A stretch of 64,000 nt of DNA from NCBI GenBank assembly GCA_020055645.1, contig CM034547.1:23584513-23648512 (forward strand), written 5' to 3'. This DNA is from Tomocerus qinae. Lineage: Eukaryota > Arthropoda > Collembola > Entomobryomorpha > Tomoceridae. The notes under the pieces are model-generated. The model did no database searches. It saw nothing but the letters and a program-made list of their open reading frames with translations, and was not told where the DNA came from. This document shows positions 1 to 14,200 of this stretch, in pieces; the stretch's first letter is position 1; the number at the start of each line of letters is the position of its first letter. Made by a program: the position numbers and the translations under genes.

Positions 1-1926
1 AACAGCTAAAATGTATTATTTCAATTCATGAACATCTCGCTTCCCTGTCCCTGTCCTGTCTGTCTTGTCTCCACTTTGGAAAAACTCAATTTTCTCATAA
101 TTAATTGGACATAATTCAAGAAACAAACGAAAGAAATAGCTTGAATGCAATCGCTATTTATTTCCATTGTGTTTTCATCCGCACTATTATGTTTCGTGTC
201 TGTACTTTGTCACTGTCACCTTTTATTTCTCTTCTATGTGAATTTAATAAGAATTTTTTGTGAGCAAGCGGTAGGTATGCACATTTCTCGACTCTACTAA
301 AAATTCATCTGCCACGTACACTTAGCTACATATTTCAAACAGACTACAGAGTACATTCACATAGATTATCCAGCTACACCAAGATTTACATATGTATACA
401 AGAACTTATTAGTTGGTTAGTGTAGCTATTAGACTCAGTTCTGTATCGGGAGTCATGTTCAACGGAAAGAGACTTTATTGAAGAAGGAGAAGGATGACAG
501 TCTGTAGTGGTACATATGGGTGGAGTGTAGTACACATGTAATTTCCACAGCTATTCCTTAGACTAACATTATTTGGCAAACAAATTCTCAGCTTTGCTAT
601 TTTAAGTCTTCCCCCAAGAATAAATCACTCATGTGTGGAATTCCATCAGTAACCAAACCACACATTCATTTTCTTAACTACGTTACGTTCGCTACTCCTA
701 ATTACCATTTTACATTCAGGCTTCTCTTACACATTGTGCAACCCATTTCTTCTCCTCCTCAACAATAATGTTACTACAATAGTACAAAAGACAGATAGAC
801 ACGACAGATCACGACAGGACTGGGAATATTATTATATTTTCTAGCCTTAGTCTTTCAGTAGTTCGTAAAGACTCTCCTACTATTCATTCAATACAACATT
901 CAAATATTGAACTCGCTTCTAATTTCCAGAGTTCTCGGAGCAATCCTACTAATGCAGGACAGACCGCAAACTTTATTTGTCTTAAGACGCAGTGAAATTA
1001 ACGAGCGAGTTTCCTATTCATGTATTTCTGGTATAGCTACGAAATGTCTATCTGGATCTATGCATTTATAATCCAAGCACACGATGGGAGGGAAGTTAAC
1101 ATCAACCCGAAATCCGACTTGACCACAAGGAGTTACGAGTTAAGTTAAGACAACATGTAAAATGACTCAAAGTACATATGTCTTTCGTGCAAATGCTTCA
1201 AACACAATGACACAATGTCGTTTCCTCGTACTACACTAAATAATACACAGTGGGTCTACGTAAATTACCATATAACTCCCATATTCCTTATTTTCTTGTC
1301 TACAGCCTATAAAATAGAATTTTCTACAGCCAAAGGATCTATCAAAATGGAACATAACAACCAAATGAATAGGAATAACATAACAGAGAGGAGAGCAAAC
1401 TCATTGATCATAATTATGTCTGAAACGAAGGGAGGAAAAGCGTGGGCATCAATATTTTAGGCGTGAAGCTAAAACTCGTGTAGCTATACATAATAATAGT
1501 ACCCGCATACTATCAGCTCTCGCTATATATTATTAATAACACATACATAACACTCTAATATGCAACAATAAGTAACACACGTAGGAAATGTTGGCTTAAG
1601 TCAACATCGCTTCGTATTATGGAAGTGCACAAAGTTTCTTTGACTAGATAACAATATAGGACATCTATAGGTGGTGCGATAAGAATTTAATGTGACATAA
1701 CTGCGACTATACGAAAACTATTAGTCACCAGAGACTACTACCTAAGCAGTAGATATATTATAGCTCCGGAGTTGAGAAAGGTATTTGAAGACGAGAGAAT
1801 TTTAGTGGCAGTTATGTTAGGTTAGCATGGATGACCACATGACAGTAAGTAATGCTGTTGTAACCGAGTGGTGACCAAAAAGACCTCTGCCTTCCATCGA
1901 TCATAATCAGAATTTTCTTTTCTTAC
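1..1926 (-). other. Gene A intron before its homeobox exon (partial)
   Basis: The sequence follows the donor at 1926 on the minus strand and runs off the window. No homeobox, no other exon and no repeat was seen. An 81-residue plus-strand ORF near 1215 has no recognisable domain. Confidence 0.7.
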
Positions 1927-2060
1927 CCGTTGAAAGGGTAAGCAGCTGCAGCAGCGGCGGCTGCAGCCGCAAATCCCGGATCGTAAGGATGATACACTGA
2001 GGGATAGCCCCAACCACTCGGACCCAATCCTCCTTCCTTCATGTCGGGTAATCCTCCGCC
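1927..2060 (-). CDS. mirr: Gene A, exon just before the (off-window) homeobox
   Basis: A 134-nt exon (44 codons plus 2 nt). Acceptor GTGATTTCCAG before GGCGGAGG, donor TTCAACGG followed by GTAAGA. It joins gene A exon 9546-9818 in frame (phase 0) across a 7.5-kb intron and ends in phase 2, exactly like gene B exon 61761-61882. It encodes GGGLPDMKEGGLG, WGYPSVYHPYDPGF, ten alanines and YPFNG, the stretch that leads into the homeodomain in mirr-type proteins. The next exon should begin with the last base of a Gly codon, then Tyr-Gly and the homeodomain. It is not within positions 1-1926, so the gene runs off the left edge. Confidence 0.85.
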
Positions 2061-5000
2061 CTGGAAATCACAATAAATAAATACATCATTGTAGTCTCAG
2101 AATAAAATCCAAATACAGTGAAAACGAGTCAATCAACCTTTTCCTTCTAGATTCTTATAAAAATGATAGATGTAGACTAGAAGTTATTAGCTGTGTGTAG
2201 TACATGTGTAATTCAGTATAACTGTCTGTTGGTTCTGTAGGGAGGAAATGGAGTGAATTGTATTATTCGAGGCGGACACTCATATGTGAGGACAAGCTAT
2301 GTAGTTGTAAACGTAACTGTATTGTATTTTATTGTATTATATTTCGAGACAGAAATTTATATCGGTTATGCTGGTATGTGTGAAGTAGACTGTGTAAGTG
2401 TAGTGTAGCTATGATTGGTGTATCATGTTTTCTTTGTAATGTATGTCCTACGTACGTGTAAAGGTGTAATAGCATGTGTATTATTTTACAGTGTCTACAT
2501 ACTTTCTGTATAGATACCCGAAAAAAAGTCGGAAAGCCAAGAAAACTCATCGAGTTGATCACTTCACGCGAAAACATTTCTTTGCGTGTTTTCATATCTG
2601 CCATTTTATACATTATAGCACCAAATGTATAAGGTCCCTTTTGATTTCTTTAGAGCCTTCGGGTTTATATAGCTTTTGTTTTAGTAGCTATACTTTGTCA
2701 GTACCAAGTTTAATATAGCTAGCTGTATGTATTCCCAGATAGAAAACAACCGAGTCTAACTATAATTTCCAGATCGATTTCATGTTCGTACAAAACACAT
2801 TGGGTAGAAAGGTAATTCACAACTTTGTCGTTCTTTCCTATCAGTTACGAGTTTTGTAGAGTGGGAAGCGAAGCCAAGTGTCAAGTCGGAGTCAGACAGA
2901 CAGAACCGTCCATTTTTCTCGTTTAAAATATAATGCTTACAGATATGTTGTGTGTTTTTCTATTTCCTGTCCTCTTATGCGCTATATGGATTTAAGGAGT
3001 ACGATACCCGTGAAAAATCGCACCCGGCTTGGCCAGCAGAAAGCTGTTGTCGTTGCAAGTCTCTAAGGACTCTTCTCACTCGACTTTGCTCTACTCCACT
3101 CCACTTTTCCATTCTTGTTATTTCCTTTCCCCGACTCTTCCCAGCCATAACATCAAATAGGATAAATACAAGAAATACATTCAGCAATGATACAATGCTC
3201 ACTACCAACTATTTATGTAGTAATACACCTAAAAGTATATAGGCACTTACAGCTTCCCTTATGTCTCCAAGTAGTACAAGTGAAATTTGACTACACGACA
3301 CAACTGAAATGTGCATTGCTGTTATAGAAGGACTAAGTCTACATTTAGATAACCTCTGTGCATCTTTAGAGACATATCCTTCTACTTAATATCCTATGTA
3401 GTACACAGAGTACTCGTCTATTATGTACTCAGTGACAAACATGTATAGCTTACGGAGAGTTATTTTAAATTATCTTCTACGATTGCTTCTGTTTTTATAG
3501 TCCTATGTAAGCCTCTTGTTACACGAGTAAGAAGATGAAAAAAGTACACACAAGTGAAAACAAATTCCCTAAAATTTACATCCGAGACACCAGAAGGGAA
3601 TTTAACCAAACTTATGCGATTCCGTAAACTTACATAAACTTTCACACTCTCACTACATTTCATACTATTTCTATACACCTCCTACCACTATAACTAATCT
3701 CGTTTCATCTATAAACTTTGCAATGAGTACCATTACCTATTCTTTTGTTTTATTATAGCTCAGAAACATTTTTTCTACATGTATTCTTGTGTCTACCAAC
3801 TCGTATCTTCAAATTCCTATTTATTTCTTACATTCAGTAAAAAAAAAAGAAATATGAAACAAATTGTTAATACTTGAATACATTCAGGTTAAATAAAATA
3901 AACTGTACGATTAAGCATGAGGTTTGGACTGCTTACTTCTTAGAAATCGAAATCGGACTTATTTTGACTAAAAATGGAGACTAAACTGATTGTTATTTAC
4001 TTTTTGTGGTAACCGCTCCATAAAAATTCAGAAGTGATTTTTTGCTGCTATAAAGGTTTTTTGTGTCATAGATCTTTCTACAGAGCTGGGTAATGTATGT
4101 TGCTATTGGTAAGTGTAAAGAATGGCAAAGTACGGGCAGAGCTGTCAAAATATTGACTCTCACTTAAATAACTAGCCTTCCCCTTTTCCATTAGTTATCC
4201 AGTATTTTTCAGCTAATAAATAACCCCACCGCCCTTGTTCTCATGAGAAGAAGACTTTTCCTCCTCTCTTTCACTTTCCATAAAAACATGTCCAGCCAGA
4301 ACTGATTTATTTTCTAGCCCACACTCTGGGAGTTCTAATTGAATTATGAAAAGCTTCCTTCCTTAACTCTGAGAGCTATTTATACAAAATCAGTAAGTGT
4401 AAATGTGGTTATAGGAGTTACAATAGGGTATTAAATAAGGTTCTCGACTTATCTGTATAATCATGGAATAGCAAGTTAGCAATAATGGTTGGGATTACAT
4501 CTTACTTATGTAAGATAAGCTGGTCTTGGGATGTGTTTAGTAAAAAAGGATAGTGGTCGTGTCTGTACTATTTGTATGATTTGATAATAATTTGAAAAAC
4601 TATCAATATCCTAATGATTGGGGATATTACTTAATAGAGAAAAAAGGTAATTGTAGGTCTCCCTTCATAAAATGGTAGCTTGAGGGGAGTAATTTAATGT
4701 TGGTTCTTAGAAGGGTCTTGAAAAAGTTGGAGTTGTATGTACTAGTTGAGAGGAGCAGCTTTTCATTAGTTTAATTCGTATGCATTAGCAGAAAGGAAAG
4801 GCAACCTTTGTTTTTTCGTCCAGTCAACTGGAACACACTTACTAAAATTAGCTCATTACATGAACATAGTTAAAGTAGCAGTCATTTAATCAAGAAAATA
4901 GTACTACCTGCAACATTAGAATTCTACAAGAATTAGATTCAGTTTGTTAGCTATGCACTCAGTTTTATTTTTACTGGGAAAGGGAAAAGAATTGAAATAA

Positions 5001-8000
5001 AATGTGTGTATGGGAATTATTAACAAAGCAGATATGGAAATGTAAGTCTGGAGCTTAAAATACCAAGAGGATAGTGATACTACGAGAATACTACAATCAG
5101 CAGCCTTGGTAAAACTTGTTTTAAGGAGTCAAAAATTGGAGACTTTTTAATTCTTCCAGTCAGTCGTTCTCGTTCCATTTGTTAGTGTAGCGTATCAAGG
5201 AGCACTCCTCTATTTTATTACAGGAAGATGGAATTTTTTTTAGGTTTTTCTTCGTCCCGTCGCCAATGCGTTAGAAGAGTGTTCATTATAGGAGCGATAG
5301 GATTGGCATAAAAATAAATTTTTATTTATTTTATTCATGTGCAGTGGTTTGGCCGGTGATTATTGTGGAGTGAAATGGTTTGGAAAGTGCAACGGCTGGG
5401 TAATGGCAATTTAGAAAGAGTATAGAACAGAACACGAGTTGCTCTCAATTAACGAGGACGAAAAGACAGAAGCCTTAGTTACATAATAGAACATAATGTA
5501 AATACATGCATACATGTCCACGTTATCAAAGTCCAAGTTTAATGTGTAACAATTGTGTATTATGTGAACGTGAACAGCTCTGGCTATGTTATGCTAACTA
5601 AGGACGATAAATAAAATAAGAAACATTTACATTAAATGTACAGTACGTAAGTAGTGAGTGACTGCGTGTGTAAAATCTAATGTAAATGTAACTACTCTGT
5701 GTATTGCACCCTTTATTTGCGTATTGTATTTCTTGATTTAAAAATCCACTTCCTTAATTGGCAATAAAGCTGTGGGTCGTTGAGTACAGTACCCATAGCA
5801 CATACACATAGGGTGAGAGTGCATCTATCTCCACAACTCTATCGTACGCTATCTAAATCGACTAAACCCTACGACTAAACCCGTAGTTCAGCTCAGTTCA
5901 ATCCTATCAAGTGTATACAGTAGAGAGAGTGTGAGGATTGGAAGGCTAGGAATAATAGCTCGCATTAATTACAAGTCAGGAGGCAAAAAATAGTCATAAT
6001 ACACGCATTTACCTTAGCACCACTCTCATCAGCCTAAAACAATACAACATATTAACTGCAGTGCTACACACAATACATAACATGGGTAAACATAATAAAA
6101 CTAAGAAAACAAAGTAGCGAAACGCCCATGAGATTAATTTTGCAAACTCGATTTGAAGAGCCACAGAGCTGAGAATCTTATCATTAATGCCTACGATGTA
6201 TTTCGTTAAATAAACAATGTTAATGTTACAGACGTAGGACTGGTTTTCCTCCTTCCTTCTTGCTCCGAGAATCATATGCTTACCTGTAACTTATACTATT
6301 ACTACTACTACTCACAATAAATACTACACACACTAGTACAAATACACCAGAAGGGGACATGCAATTATTCTTACTCCACTACCCTGTTTTTATTTCTATC
6401 TAAAAGCTACTTACGTTACATACCATCATTAAATTACTCCCTCATCCTTATATATTATTTTATATTATATTACTGCATACAGACCAATGGTAACTTATTA
6501 CTTAGGTATATAGTAGTCCATGCATAACGCATTTACGCATTTACTTACTAGTATTACCTGTAACTAATAAAATTTATATAGCTGTAATGCAATGAGGGAT
6601 CAAATCACTGTAGCGAGAGTTAAGTACTGTCTGGACCAGATAAATTCTATTTGCATCTAATAAAAAGATTCTATACAAACACGTTAGATTATTGCATATC
6701 CATTCATTCCCAATTCCTATCCGTGGCAGAGCTACATGCGTTTCCCTTTTCCACAAGTGAATTTTGTTGATTTGCTCTAGTATCTTTCTATCTCCTCATT
6801 TACATTACACTCATTCCATTAGATTTTACATCCAATTCGCAATGTCAGCTCCCACCACGTACCTAATCGTATAAGTACCTACATTATTACACACTACTGC
6901 CTACCTACACTTATCTATTCTACTTATGCATTACTTCAAATGTGTTTTCTTGTTTTCTGGTGATAATACCTGGTTTCGCTTGCAATGGTTCGAGGGGTAA
7001 CGCGAGACCGTGTAAAACAAGTGAAACCGGTAAGACGAGATCTTGGTTCTGTTGCCTTGCCTTGTCCTTATGATAAAATCCTTATCTTTATCTCCAATAA
7101 TAATATTCCTTTCCCATTATACTCATCCTAACCTATCCTTTTCTAATAAACTATTCTGTTTCAATGTAATTCTATGTAAATCCCTTCTAACTACCCCTGC
7201 CATACAACGCTAATAGGCTAAACATATAATAGCTCATTCCCAATATACCTATACACAATAAATACAATTCTTCTTGTAGGTTCCCTACACACTCAATCTT
7301 CTGACTTCATTTAAATTGACTCCACTAACGTAACACATCATCAAACAACTAAACTATCTATGAATACAGCTTGTACTCCTGATTGCTACCGATGTAGCCT
7401 CTGTCTATACTACACTCCTAGTCAAAGACATGAATGAAACATTCGTCAGTCAACCCCGCTCCTTTATGTAAACTCATCACACAGTCTCGATAGGAGTGGC
7501 CACAAATAAAAACTGCATTACAATATCATAAATGATATAAAAACATTTATACTTTTATTATGTCAATCCTATAACAATCAAAAATTGAATCAATTTAAGG
7601 TACTTATTTCATCTTCGCTTGAAAAACAAGTCCCGTACTTTACGATTGGTAAAACAAAGCAAATCATAAAGCAGACTGCAAACATCTATAAAATACTCCA
7701 AAATTAAATAAACATTGCAGCGCTAATCCAAATTCCGGCTGATTATCTCATTTAAGAATTCTAATTTATTTTAGTATCCACTTGATGTAGATTCGTAAAC
7801 CGTCACTTTCTGATACAATGAAAAAATACTACTAAAAAGATGCTTGAAATCCTGTAACATGATTAAATGTATTTAGATCAAAATGAATTTCCTTCGAACA
7901 TGAAATTCGATTACTTGTGGAATTATATTCGACATGGTATACAATTCCAGGTTGAGTGAACGTAAATATGTATGTATATCGCTAATTAAATAGTCCACAT

Positions 8001-9545
8001 TAGTAGGAATGTAATAATAAAATTAATTCAAGACAAGTTTTATAGTTTCGCACACATGTGTACTGTACCACTCTTAGTATGCTATATAGTCGCTTGCACC
8101 TATGTATCTATACTCTAAATATAGGGAAAAATTGCAGGTAGGTCTAAGGTGGCCACTTGACTAGGTATAAGAATTTATTTAAACAGAATAGAAGAGCAAG
8201 CTGTTGCTGTGTTGAGTGAGTTCTTGCAAACTGCTGAGCTAGCACTCAGAAACGGACGCCCATAATAATATTCCTCTTTATTTAATTTTCATTTAGTTTC
8301 ATGGAACATTGATACAATTACATTACATGAAATAACAACTACTACCTTGGCTTTTTAATTACTTAACTAGTTTTTCCTCCGGTTGACTCGCTTTGGTTGG
8401 TTTCTTATAAAGAGTGTTCTTCCTGCCCTGTCTAATATATAATATTTATTAAATGTGTGATAGGTACCTTATTACATACACATATACACATGTATTTATT
8501 AAAGCGGAGTACAGAGAGATAGTTTATTAAATGTTGCTCCTGCTCTGTCTAAGCTTTCTTCCCTTCCCTCCTAGCTCTCTGTTGCTTCTTCACGTAGTGA
8601 TTTATTGGCTTAGTGATGGTAACGACTGACTGCTAACAACTACCTTCTGACTTATTGTATTACATAAACTGGAATAGACTCGAGGCATTTATGTTTAATG
8701 CATATAATGTAGTTGAGTTGATTGCATTGGTTAGATTCAATTAGCAAGGGGTGAAATGAGAAGATTAAGGGTTCTTCTTCCTGCATTAATGTAACTCGTA
8801 ACTTATCAGTTAACTATTTGCTCGTTTCTTCTTTTTTGGCCCGAGTGTACACAGCCTACTACATATCTCTACATGAGCATGTAAATAAAACACACATACA
8901 CCAACCATAACCGAGCAATTGAATTTAGGACCGGCAGACTTCTGTTATGCTGTCTCGTCTTTCTATCTATTATATAAGATAGACGATATTAGCATATAAT
9001 TCTGTCTGGCTGAACTACATAGAAATACAATCAAAGGAACCATACCACATAGGGCACAAGACAACGTTGAATAGTTTGCCGATTATGGAAAACTACCATT
9101 CTAGTATTACTATCATATATGATAACATGATCGTATCGTATCAGAGACTACAAACCCTCCGCTTCTCCACAGAGAGCCAAAAGCAGTTGAATGATGATCA
9201 TGATCATGATGCTGACGATGGCCAGGCTCTGGTCTTCTGTATTTTTAAGGAATGAAAAATCTAAGATCATAATTTAACTTGTTTTATATCTATCTTAAAT
9301 GTTTCTATGTACGACTTGGTCTGACTGATTAGCCACAGCATATAAAAATATAAGGATAGTATTACGTGAACATGATTGTATTAATGTATTATGAAAGCTC
9401 TGGGGGTATTTTGTGTGTGCTTGTGCTATATGTCTGATTTTTAGAGAGATGATCCTGTGATATGTCAAGAAAGGAGATAAACTCGAGTGAGTCTTGGATA
9501 AATGTAGTAAAAGTTAAAAATCGTAAAGATGGGAAAGAGTCTTAC
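2061..9545 (-). other. Gene A 7.5-kb intron
   Basis: An AT-rich intron bounded by a matched donor and acceptor. The only internal structure noted is a short TGATCA-type iteration near 9190-9213. No coding segment or transposon was recognised. Confidence 0.75.
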
Positions 9546-9818
9546 GGCGACAGCGTAGAGAGCGGAATGCTCAGCAGCGGCGGCGGCGGCAGCAGCCAAA
9601 TAAGCGACTTGATCAGGAGAGTAAGGATTATTGGCATTATGGTTGGATCCTCCATGGTAGACCAAAGATGGGACTGACGATGCCAATCTCTGATAATTTA
9701 GTAATCCAGCAGAAGATTTTACACATGAACACAACAACTGGCGGCATGACGGGCATCCGCCTGTCGGACTTGTTCCTGACGGGGATCCACCTCCATCCTC
9801 ACTTTTTTCACTTCCACC
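9546..9818 (-). CDS. mirr: Gene A (Iroquois, mirr type), N-terminal-region exon
   Basis: A coding exon of 91 codons, phase 0 at both ends: acceptor GTCTGATTTAG before GGTGGAAG, donor GCTGTCGCC followed by GTAAGA. It is the counterpart of gene B exon 63050-63331. Order: an acidic/Gly-rich start (GGSEKSEDGGG), the shared SGTSPTG, then GCPSCRQLLCSC (residues 21-32). That reads as a shortened form of the Iroquois cysteine motif, lacking the usual CCxxGRP...TDP segment. SAGLLNYQRLASSVPSLVYH follows, with LNYQRL typical of the mirr subgroup. Then come NPYSPDQVAYL, eight alanines (75-82) and EHSALYA. No initiator Met is in frame, so an upstream exon is needed. The family call rests on motif order and matching intron phases. 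Confidence 0.8.
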
Positions 9819-12800
9819 CTAAATCAGACCAAACATCACTCATTACACTCAGGAGGAACTAAACTGAACATCTTGTCAGATCACATAATATCTCTTAGAG
9901 CATCACATGTATCTACATGCTATTATACTTACTTAATCTGACTTCTACAAAAACGCATTCTCTTTTTAATTTGCTTTATCTAAACTAGAAGTACTCGCCT
10001 CCTACTACATTCCCTATCTTTATACTTACCTGAGTATTAATTCTATCTAGTAATTGCATATATCTACGTCGTAGTACATACCATTATTGCTATGTTCCTT
10101 CCCAAAGGATATTATTACCTCTACTCAATGTACTCCTTTTATAATGGGATTTCTATATAACCTTTAGATGGTATACTAGAGATATTACATTTTTCTGGAA
10201 AGAATTTGCTAAATAGGCACGTTTGCCTGTAGCTTAACCTTTTAATTTCATTTAATTTGTGTTTTGTTTTGTTCTCCTACCTTGTACTTAGCTTCTATAA
10301 ACTAAATACATACATAGCCTCAGACACTATATACATTTATTGCCCTGTATATAAATGCCACCTACATATAAGTATATAGGGATATATAAATCCTCTCCAG
10401 TCAAGTCTACTTTTGAGTCGAAGACAAGTAGAGTAGGAATCTTCTCAGGATACCTTGTTCACGTTCTCCGCCCGGCCCTACCTCTAACATTTGTAACTTA
10501 ACGGACCGTCTGCGTTACTTCTTGTTCCTGAGGTCTCTATATAGTGTATGTGTGGCTGTACACTTCCCTTAAGCAAACTTGTACTAATCCGCTAAGTCTG
10601 AGCTAGTACACATGGTACATAAGTGGAAGTAGTTTGACTAGACTCAATAAAATAAATATGTACTTATTAAAAAGTTGTTCTAGATTGCAATTATTGCTTT
10701 AGGTTTCGCATTGCATAGCATGCACATCAGACATCACATAGATAAGTAAATGTTAAGACTCAAGACACTAATATATTATTTTATAGCCGAGTTGAGCAGT
10801 GGGTAACGTATGTAATGGCTGAAATCTAAATCAACAAACTGAAACTCGACTCTTATCATTTCTCGTATCGGGATGGATGAAATGACTGGACTGTCTGCTT
10901 CTCTTGTCTCTTCTCTATTTATTTCTATTGCTCTGATAAACTCCTTACTATGCTAATAAACTGACAGGCAATGGTCATTATTATTGACTGTGTAAGTTAA
11001 GAGTTTTATTTTCTTTATGACTATTTGCTTTAGCTTCTTGCGAATATACATCCTTCGGTGATCATCTGCATAGATTTCTCTGTCTGTCTATCTCTCTCTG
11101 TGAGTTCAATGGAATCTAGCCATTAGTTACGCTAATAAAGAATTTAAAGGCAGGGCTAGCAAACTGCTTACCTATGCACAAGTAATAAATGCCAGCCAAA
11201 GAACAAAAATGGCCATTAAATCTAATTAAGTAATCAGTAAGTAGAATATTATGTAATAATAAATAGAGCAATTATAAAAATTGAGTAGATAGCATCACGT
11301 GAGTTAGTATACTATTAGAAATAATAGAGTACATACATTCATGATGAGATGTTGATTGCAGCGAGGAGATCTGTGTAAAAATAAACTGTCAGGAGGAACA
11401 CTGGAGAGGAAAAATCCGAATAAGTGAAATCAGATCAGAGAGCAAATAAATAAGTTTGTTATAGACGTGTATAGGGTTGGTGAGAGATATACTCACTTTG
11501 ACAGTCGATAGTCAATAGATAGAAATACACATGGGATCTATAGGTCACGAAATCCAGTGAAAAGTTGTGTTTTGATAGAGGATATATCTGTCTATTCAAG
11601 TTTAGTGGAGTCACTCAGGTTTCTTTTCACTTTCTTTGACTCGGACTTGCAAAAAGGGATCTATATAGAGGACTATACTTCCTTTATCTGTCTTTATATG
11701 CACAAAGTACGTAGGAGTTTGGGAGGTTGTCCTGTCTTGTCTTATTTGTAAAAGGTATGCTATACTTTTGTACTTGCACTTGTTTGACTTGACTCCAGTT
11801 GTAGTACAGACAGTTGTTCTGTATTTATTATATAACTTGTAGTCCAAGCAGATCAGCAGTTCAGATCATAAGTTTTTCTCTCCTCAGATCAAATCTTTGA
11901 CCAAGTGGCAATCAATCCGTTTAAATTCAATGCATAACTTATTGTCACTAGTAAGGAAGAGTCTGCCAACTTTTCTGAGTGCACTCACTCCCTGCATTAC
12001 ATAGAAATGTTTATCTGTCTTGAAAAAAGTCTTTTTATCTTTGTTGTGTATCTGGAAAAGAACGGAGTCCACGATCTCCCTCCCAACTAACAATAGTTAC
12101 AATAAGTTCTCACTTTCACACAAATCCAATCCCAATCCCATCCACGGAAGGAAAGAAGAGTTTGACACTCGGCGACACTTAAAGAAAACCAAGGATTCAG
12201 TCTATTGAATTCCAAAACACTCAATTGCTTTAACTTTTGTCAACTTTCACTTGGGTTTTTATTGTCAATTTTCCTCCTCTGCATAAATACTGTAGAAAAA
12301 TGTGTATATAAATAGACTCTAGGATTCTACAAGAATAGTTGTCGGAATATTATACACGGTAGAGATAGTAAGTACAAAGGTGGAGCTGGAACAAAATTCA
12401 TTTTCTCAGACGAAAGTGTTTTGTGTGCTCCGAGGTTTTTCTAGTTGTAGTATTTATATAAGTCAGATGTGAACTGGCTGGAGCAGAGTAGTAAAGTGTA
12501 GCGTAATGTGTTGTGTTGACTGGCGGTGGTGAGAAGAGAGTGAGTGTTTTGTAGTGTGCTTGTCGTTTCACAGCCGTGTAGCTGTTGTGTTAATGAGAGG
12601 AAAGGTAGTTAGCAACGTAGTAACGTTTCGTACGAATAAACGCCAGCAAGGTGAGGTGTTTGTTTGCGGCCTGTTCTCGTTAGTATTTGTACAGCAGAAT
12701 TGAGTAGGAGTAACTCTCAAGTAAAGTAGCCGTGGCCACAGGACAGGCCAAACCAGACCAGGAGCGTCACACACTGCACAACAGTCGCTTCACTTTAGCT

Positions 12801-14062
12801 CCTGGGTAGACAGAACGAGAGGTCAGTACGACTGATGTGATGTAACTACCTTTGTAACTTATGTAAGTGAGAGTATCTTCATCAGATGGGATATTATCAT
12901 ACGACTCAAAATATTATTATGTGTACACATTAAGCAGTGGCTGGTAGGTAGTAGTAGGGATGAAGATGAGACTAGTATGTAGTATTTACATACAAACTAC
13001 TAGAGGGGAGCTATCCTCATGATATTTAGTATAACTTATGAGAGTGTCTGTCTGTGTGTGGTAGGTGGGTTCTACTAGAGATGAGATGTGTGATGTGGTG
13101 ATGTGATGTGAGTGACAAAGTCTTCAGGGGTCACATGATCAATCGCTTCTTTCCTCCTTCCATCCTCCTCTATACGATCTAACTAAACGCAGATGTATAA
13201 ATAACAACCCATCCAATGCTAATCTAATTCCAAAATGCAGTCTCTGTAATATCTGCGATGTATACGAGAGTTGTATGTAGTACTAGTAGTGTCTGTCTGT
13301 TTATGTAGCTGCTGTGGCTTTATACGTGTACCTACAATGTATTTACAGAACAGATATTATGTCCTGCTTATTTATGTAGCTCTACGACGACTACTACTAC
13401 CTGTACATATCGTATATTAAGTATATGCCTATATATAAAGTAGTAGTAGTGTTGTTGTTGTTTATTGTAGTATGTGTGTATGGCTAGGCAGTTTGTGTTG
13501 TTTAGGTATACAAAAGGAGAGTGTCGGTGGTAGACAGAGTCCAGTCTCTCGGCTAGCACTCGGTTAACGTTGACTTTTATAGAGAAGCAGTTGTTGTGTT
13601 ACGTTTAGTAAAGTTGGTAGTAAGTGGTAAGTAGGTATTCTATTTGTATGTTATGTTATGTATGTGTAAAGGCTGGAGCAGCAGCAGTCAGTCACTCACT
13701 TAATATAAAACTTCTCTGCTATACTTATGTACGTAGTAGAAGTAGTAGCTATTGTTTGTACGTACGTATGTAGGTACTAAATGGATGTATGTAGTCGTAT
13801 GTAATGTAGTTGAGGTACATAACATACAAAGCAGTATGTTCTTATGTGGATGTAATGTAATGTGTTAGGTTACTTGGGTGAGTCGTGAGTATTGTAGTTT
13901 GGGATATGTGTAGCAGTAGTAGTGGAGCAGAGAGAAGAAGGAGCCGGGGCTGGCTCAGTAGTTCCTGTAGGCAGGAGGAGAGGAGAGTGAGTATTGTATG
14001 TAGTGTGTGTTTTGTGTGTGTAATGTTGAGTAATGTAGGTACATGTGTAGGGATCTGCTTAC
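9819..14062 (-). other. Region upstream of gene A exon 9546-9818; probable intron/5' region
   Basis: Mostly AT-rich sequence. Two islands with higher GC (about 12480-12830 and 13900-14340) may mark a promoter or 5' exons. A GTAGTA/GTTGTT microsatellite sits at about 13440-13462. An ATTGGCC (inverted CCAAT box) lies near 14193, beside the candidate exon. No Iroquois N-terminal peptide starting with ATG was found. Confidence 0.45.
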
Positions 14063-14200
14063 CTGGTTTCCTTGTTGTCCATAATGTTTGGTTGGAGTTA
14101 GTTTGGAGGAGTTTGTGTGAGTCGTTAGGACAAGCACTACCAGTGTTACTGTCGGGTCGGATGCTAATGGTGGTAACAAGCATTTCCAGGGTTTGGCCAA
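14063..14200 (-). CDS. Candidate upstream exon of gene A
   Basis: On the minus strand a strong donor (GGAAACCAG followed by GTAAGC) ends at 14063. In the frame that would join gene A exon 9546-9818 (phase 0), sequence stays open back to about 14200 and ends KHYGQQGNQ just before the donor. There is no ATG in that frame, so either the exon starts at an internal acceptor (for example TTACCACCATTAG near 14160) or the region is 5' untranslated. A second ATG (MDNKET) sits in another frame directly before the donor. The implied intron is 4.2 kb. I do not recognise the peptide. The evidence is the donor, phase and position only. Confidence 0.3.
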
